From Spiroplasma endosymbiont of Poecilobothrus nobilitatus (GTDB taxonomy: Bacteria; Bacillota_I; Bacilli_A; Mycoplasmatales; Mycoplasmataceae): 64,000 bases of DNA. The notes under the pieces were generated by a model that was not told the DNA's origin, searched no databases, and was given only the letters and a program-made list of their open reading frames with translations. The stretch covers positions 310,001 to 374,000 of the forward strand of contig NZ_OZ034915.1 in the NCBI RefSeq assembly GCF_964030655.1, given 5' to 3'. The position numbers were made by a program, and so were the translations under genes. The number at the start of each line of letters is the position of its first letter. Within the stretch, counting starts at the first letter, position 1. Below, piece by piece: positions 60,524 through 64,000 of this stretch.

Positions 60524-62225
60524 TTAATCACCTACCTTTGTATCATTTTTAATTTGTTCTAATTGTTGTAATTGCTTTGGTTTTGTTACTTTTGCAGCTC
60601 GTGGATCTAATAGTCAAGTTTTTGCATAATGTGTTTCACTTACTTTAAACATTGGTGGTTCTAATAAATAATCAATTTTCATCGCATGTTGATTACGAGG
60701 AGTAAATAGATCTCCATATACTTTTGCATATAATGATGGTGGTGAACCAGGAATTGAATAAAGGTCTTCCCCTTTTTGACCAAATTGTGGTAAAGAATAT
60801 AATGGCGCTCAAGTATAAGGGTGCTTTGGATCAAAAAAGATATCATTCACTGTTCCATGCTCAATAATCTGGCCAGCATACATTACAGCAACCCGATCAG
60901 CAATATTTGCTACAACACCTAAATCATGGGTAATAAAAATAACAGTAAATTTATATTCTTTTTGTAATGATTTAATTAAATCCAGAATTTGAGCTTGAAT
61001 TGTAACATCTAAGGCTGTCGTTGGTTCATCACAAATTAAAACTTTTGGTTGACAAGCTAAAGCAATTGCGATAACTACCCGTTGGCGCATTCCGCCCGAA
61101 TACATTCCCGGGATATCATGATAACGCTTTTTAGCCTTTGGAATTCCAACTTTTTCTAGTAATTCAATTGCTGTTTTTTGCCATTGCTCGTGACATTTTA
61201 CGATGTTTTCGTAATACTTCTGAAATTTGAAAACCAACTGATAATAATGGATTTAAAGATGTCATTGGATCTTGGAAAATTGTTGCTATTGTTGGACCAC
61301 GTAATTTACTAATTTGTTTTGCCGCTTTTAATTTATTAATAAATTCAAAATTTTTAATTAAATTTCATTCTTCATATACATTAGCAAAATTAGCAGCATC
61401 CATTGGTTTTCCACTAGCCATTAACTGATTTAATTTGTTAATACGATAACGAATCCCGTCGGTATAAGTTTTTTTACTAAAATAAGTTTGAATTTTACTA
61501 AATTCTGTTGGCGAAGGAATAATTTTTTGCTCAAAATATTTTTTTAAAAACTGGATATTTTTCCCTAATAATCGTTTTTCACTTCAAGTTAATTTTTTAA
61601 TTTTGTCAATTTCATTATTATAACCAACAATTCGATTTTGCAAAAATTTAATCTTTTTTTGTTTTAATTCAGGATTTAACAACATCTCTTGTTGATTTTT
61701 ATATTCCTTTAATTGTGCATTAAGTTTTCCTATTTTATTATTAATTCGGTTTGAATGACTAAAACTAATTTGTTTTTTTAACACTTCAATTTTATTTTGT
61801 AAATCAATAATTGCTGTTTGCAAATTAGTTAATTCCAAATTATTAATCATCTTTATTTTTTGTGTTGTTCTAATAATTCGTTTTTTATTATACTTAATAA
61901 TATTTTTTTGTAGGTTATTATCTAATAAAATTTTATGAAAATCAACTAAATGAACTGGTTTTCGAAAATACGCTAAATCATCCGCTAAAATATTTTTTGA
62001 AGGCGAATAAACAATTGAACCATTACTAATTCATCCATTACTTTCTAACATATTAGTAAATGTTTTGGTCATAACTGACTTACCACTTCCCGACTCACCA
62101 ACAATTGCCAATGTTTCACCATCATAAATATCAAAAGAAATATTTTGAATAGCAGTTAAAACATTGGCACGAGTTTTAAATTTTATTATTAATTTTTTAA
62201 TTGAAATAACAATTTCTTTTTCCAT
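60524..62225 (-). pseudogene. oppD: Peptide ABC transporter ATPase OppD, one frameshift
   Basis: Walker A GESGSGKSV, a 250-residue coiled-coil insertion (LQTAIIDLQNKIEVLKKQIS; LGKLNAQLKEYKNQQ-like), Q-loop [16 protein letters not shown], signature [16 protein letters not shown], Walker [13 protein letters not shown] and [19 protein letters not shown]. One extra A in a short A-run near 61215 (after VLRKHRK) shifts the frame before the signature motif; the second part is open to TAA at 60524. A single-base change would restore the gene, so it is either a recent mutation or a sequencing error. Confidence 0.88.
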
Positions 62226-62255
62226 AAAGCAATATCTCCTTTTAATACATTATTT

Positions 62256-63248
62256 TTATTTATAATAGTTTTTGGGGTCTAATGAGTCAGCAAATACTTT
62301 TCCGAATAAGAAAAATAAAACCGATGTTCCAGCAATAAAACAAATAGGAATAATTAATAAATGTGGATAATCTTGTCACTTACTAGATGCTAATACTTCA
62401 TTTAAAATAAATCCTAATGTTGTATTTTCATGTCCTTGGTCAAAACCAAAGTTAAAGTAATTTAATGTTGAATCAATTGCAATAGCCATTGGCACAGCAA
62501 AGGATGCTGTTTGAATAATTAATGGTAAAATTCGTGGCATAATATTTTTTGTCACAATTTTTGGTCTAGATGTTCCTAACATTTTTGAAGCAAGATTATA
62601 TTCGACATTTCGGACTAAAATAATTTGTACTCGAATAACCTCTGCCAAAGTAATTCAACTAGTAAGTGATACGACAAAAATGATAACAGGCATTGTTTTA
62701 CCTAAAGCAAAAATAATAATTAATCATAAAATTAGTGTTGGTACTAAATTTAAAAAGCGTGTAATTTCAATAAATAAAATATCAAATTTTTTATAAAATC
62801 CTCAAATTGAACCAACAATAACGCCAATTAAAATTTTAATTAAGGCAATTATTAATGTAAATAATAAAGTTGTTCGCATTCCAATTCAAATTTTATCTCA
62901 ATAATTCTCACCATTCATCCCCAGTCCAAATAAATAAGTTGCATTTGGATCTAAAGGTTGTTGATAATTGGAAATTGGTAAATCAGCAGGTAATGGGTTC
63001 GCAACTTTACCAATTGGGACAATCGCTGTTAATAAGATAATTGCAAGCAATAATAATAAACAAACAATAAATGTTTTTTTAGTAATTAAAATTTGACCAA
63101 CTACTTTTCAATAACGATATGATTTCGTTTAAATTCGTTCATTCTCTTCTAGTTGGGGGCCAACAATTTCAAATAAACTTGGATCTAAATTATTAATATC
63201 ATAACTTTGAAAATCAAGTAACTCTTCATCTGTAACTCTTCGCATCAT
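62256..63248 (-). pseudogene. oppC: Peptide ABC transporter permease OppC, early TAA
   Basis: Starts MMRRVTDEELLDFQSYDINN after AGAGGAG. TAA at 63129-63131 (codon 40, ENERI then TKSYRYW) lies before the first membrane helix (ILITKKTFIVCLLLLLAIIL). The rest is a complete BPD_transp_1 permease: MRTTLLFTLIIALIKILIGV, ILWLIIIFALGKTMPVIIFV, the EAA-type loop LASKMLGTSRPKIVTKNIMP and LNYFNFGFDQGHENTTLGFI. Restart after the stop could still give an almost complete membrane part, but no good start codon is seen. Confidence 0.86.
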
Positions 63249-63261
63249 CTTACTCCTCTCT

Positions 63262-64000
63262 TTATTTTGTTAATTTTACTCGTGGGTCTAATATCGCCAT
63301 CATAATATCGGCTATTAAACTAGTAACAATTCCAGCTGTTGCTGTTAATAAAATATATCCCATGACAACAAAGGAATCCTTGTTTCCAACGCCCGAGACA
63401 ATAAATTTACTCATCCCTGGAATTGCTCAATTTTGTTCAGCAAAGATACTCGCCCCAAAAATTGTTGTTACAAAAGCTGCTGGTAATAAACGAAAAATTC
63501 GAATCCCCGCATTACGGAAAATATGAATATAGAAAATATAACGATTAGTCATTCCTTTTGATAGGGCAAACTTAGTATAATCAGCCGTCATTTCATCAAT
63601 AACATATCGTCTTGTATTAATAACAATTGGTGGTGTTATCATTAAAAAAATTGCAAACACTGGTCAAAATTTAGTATGAAAAGTTCCCGAACTAAATAAA
63701 CCATGAGCATAAAAAACATTAATTGAAATTAAATAAATTCCTGCGACTAAAACAACCGGTGGAATTGCTAAAAAGATAATTGACCCAGCATTAATAGTAT
63801 TATCAACACCACGTTCTTTATTTTTTGCAGCAATGATTCCTAATGGCACACCAATTAAATAAGCTAATAACACCGCAACTGACCCAAAACCAAATAAATA
63901 CGGGATTGCTAGCGCAAAGATATCTGACACCAATTCTCCTGGTTGTGCTACTGCTGTTGAAAAAACAACTCCTAAGTAAAATCATGTTGTAAATTTTTCA
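63262..64000 (-). CDS. oppB: Peptide ABC transporter permease OppB (5' end outside window)
   Basis: The C-terminal 245 residues of a BPD_transp_1 permease: GFGSVAVLLAYLIGVPLGII, VVLVAGIYLISINVFYAHGL, VFAIFLMITPPIVINTRRYV, the EAA loop (DEMTADYTKFALSKGMTNRY) and a last helix VVMGYILLTATAGIVTSLIA. It ends at TAA 63262, fourteen bases before oppC. No lesion is visible in this part. It forms the trans-membrane pore with OppC. Confidence 0.9.

Noticed and set aside
1-64000. CRISPR array or cas genes
   Set aside because: All repeats seen are IS copies or MITEs; no short regularly spaced repeats and no cas-like protein.

Overview
The window is a piece of a mollicute chromosome, almost certainly a Spiroplasma of the Citri clade. 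It is very AT-rich. UGA is read as tryptophan throughout: most genes only stay open when TGA codons are Trp, and a tRNA-Trp with anticodon UCA is encoded beside the normal tRNA-Trp(CCA). Families typical of spiroplasmas are present: lipoproteins with a cysteine lipobox, an IS-laden prophage remnant and large basic low-complexity proteins. All coordinates below assume genetic code 4.

Layout. 1-580: tail of an IS (called IS-D here). 657-4373: cardiolipin synthase, an unknown 228-aa protein and prolyl-tRNA synthetase. 4430-6518: a truncated gene and two IS3-family copies (IS-A). 6556-11072 (minus): a broken membrane-anchored protein, an unknown hydrophilic protein, nicotinate phosphoribosyltransferase, a YtpR-type tRNA-binding protein and a broken M42 peptidase. 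11102-14161: an intact IS-A and two DegV proteins. 14217-18185 (minus): tRNA-Ser, tRNA-Trp(CCA), a three-level nest of ISs, tRNA-Trp(UCA), Fur and acyl carrier protein. 18186-20900: more nested ISs. 21104-26262: a cobalamin-type riboswitch ahead of a deoxynucleoside/sugar operon (deoD, deoxynucleoside kinase, broken transketolase, KDPG-type aldolase, nucleoside deoxyribosyltransferase). 26272-27400: IS-D. 27527-33128: small inverted-repeat elements, an apparently large structured RNA split by an IS, and a RecT-containing prophage operon. 33161-37510: IS and transposase remnants, one carrying a 172-bp MITE. 37597-43477: three large basic proteins, two or three small unknowns (one NERD-like) and nusB. 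43500-47060: a second copy of a 110-bp MITE, IS-D, a broken ABC transporter and a truncated IS-A. 47310-51853: a broken metallo-beta-lactamase-fold lipoprotein, unknowns, a 538-aa lipoprotein and a PTS IIB-like protein. 51897-55389: two IS-D copies flanking Asp23 and EF-P. 55470-64000 (minus): a decaying oppBCDFA operon plus a small lipoprotein.

The region is dominated by decay. At least seven IS-A, seven IS-D, two IS-B, two IS-C and one IS30 copy are visible. Many genes carry frameshifts or in-frame stops, nearly all TAA. The two most unusual signals are (i) a cobalamin riboswitch aptamer with an 8-bp closing helix in front of a deoxynucleoside-salvage operon in a genome with no B12 genes in view, and (ii) roughly 520 nt of GC-elevated, hairpin-rich non-coding sequence at the head of the prophage remnant, interrupted by IS-C, which resembles the large ornate phage RNAs. 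Three MITE insertions with exact 8-bp target duplications are also visible.
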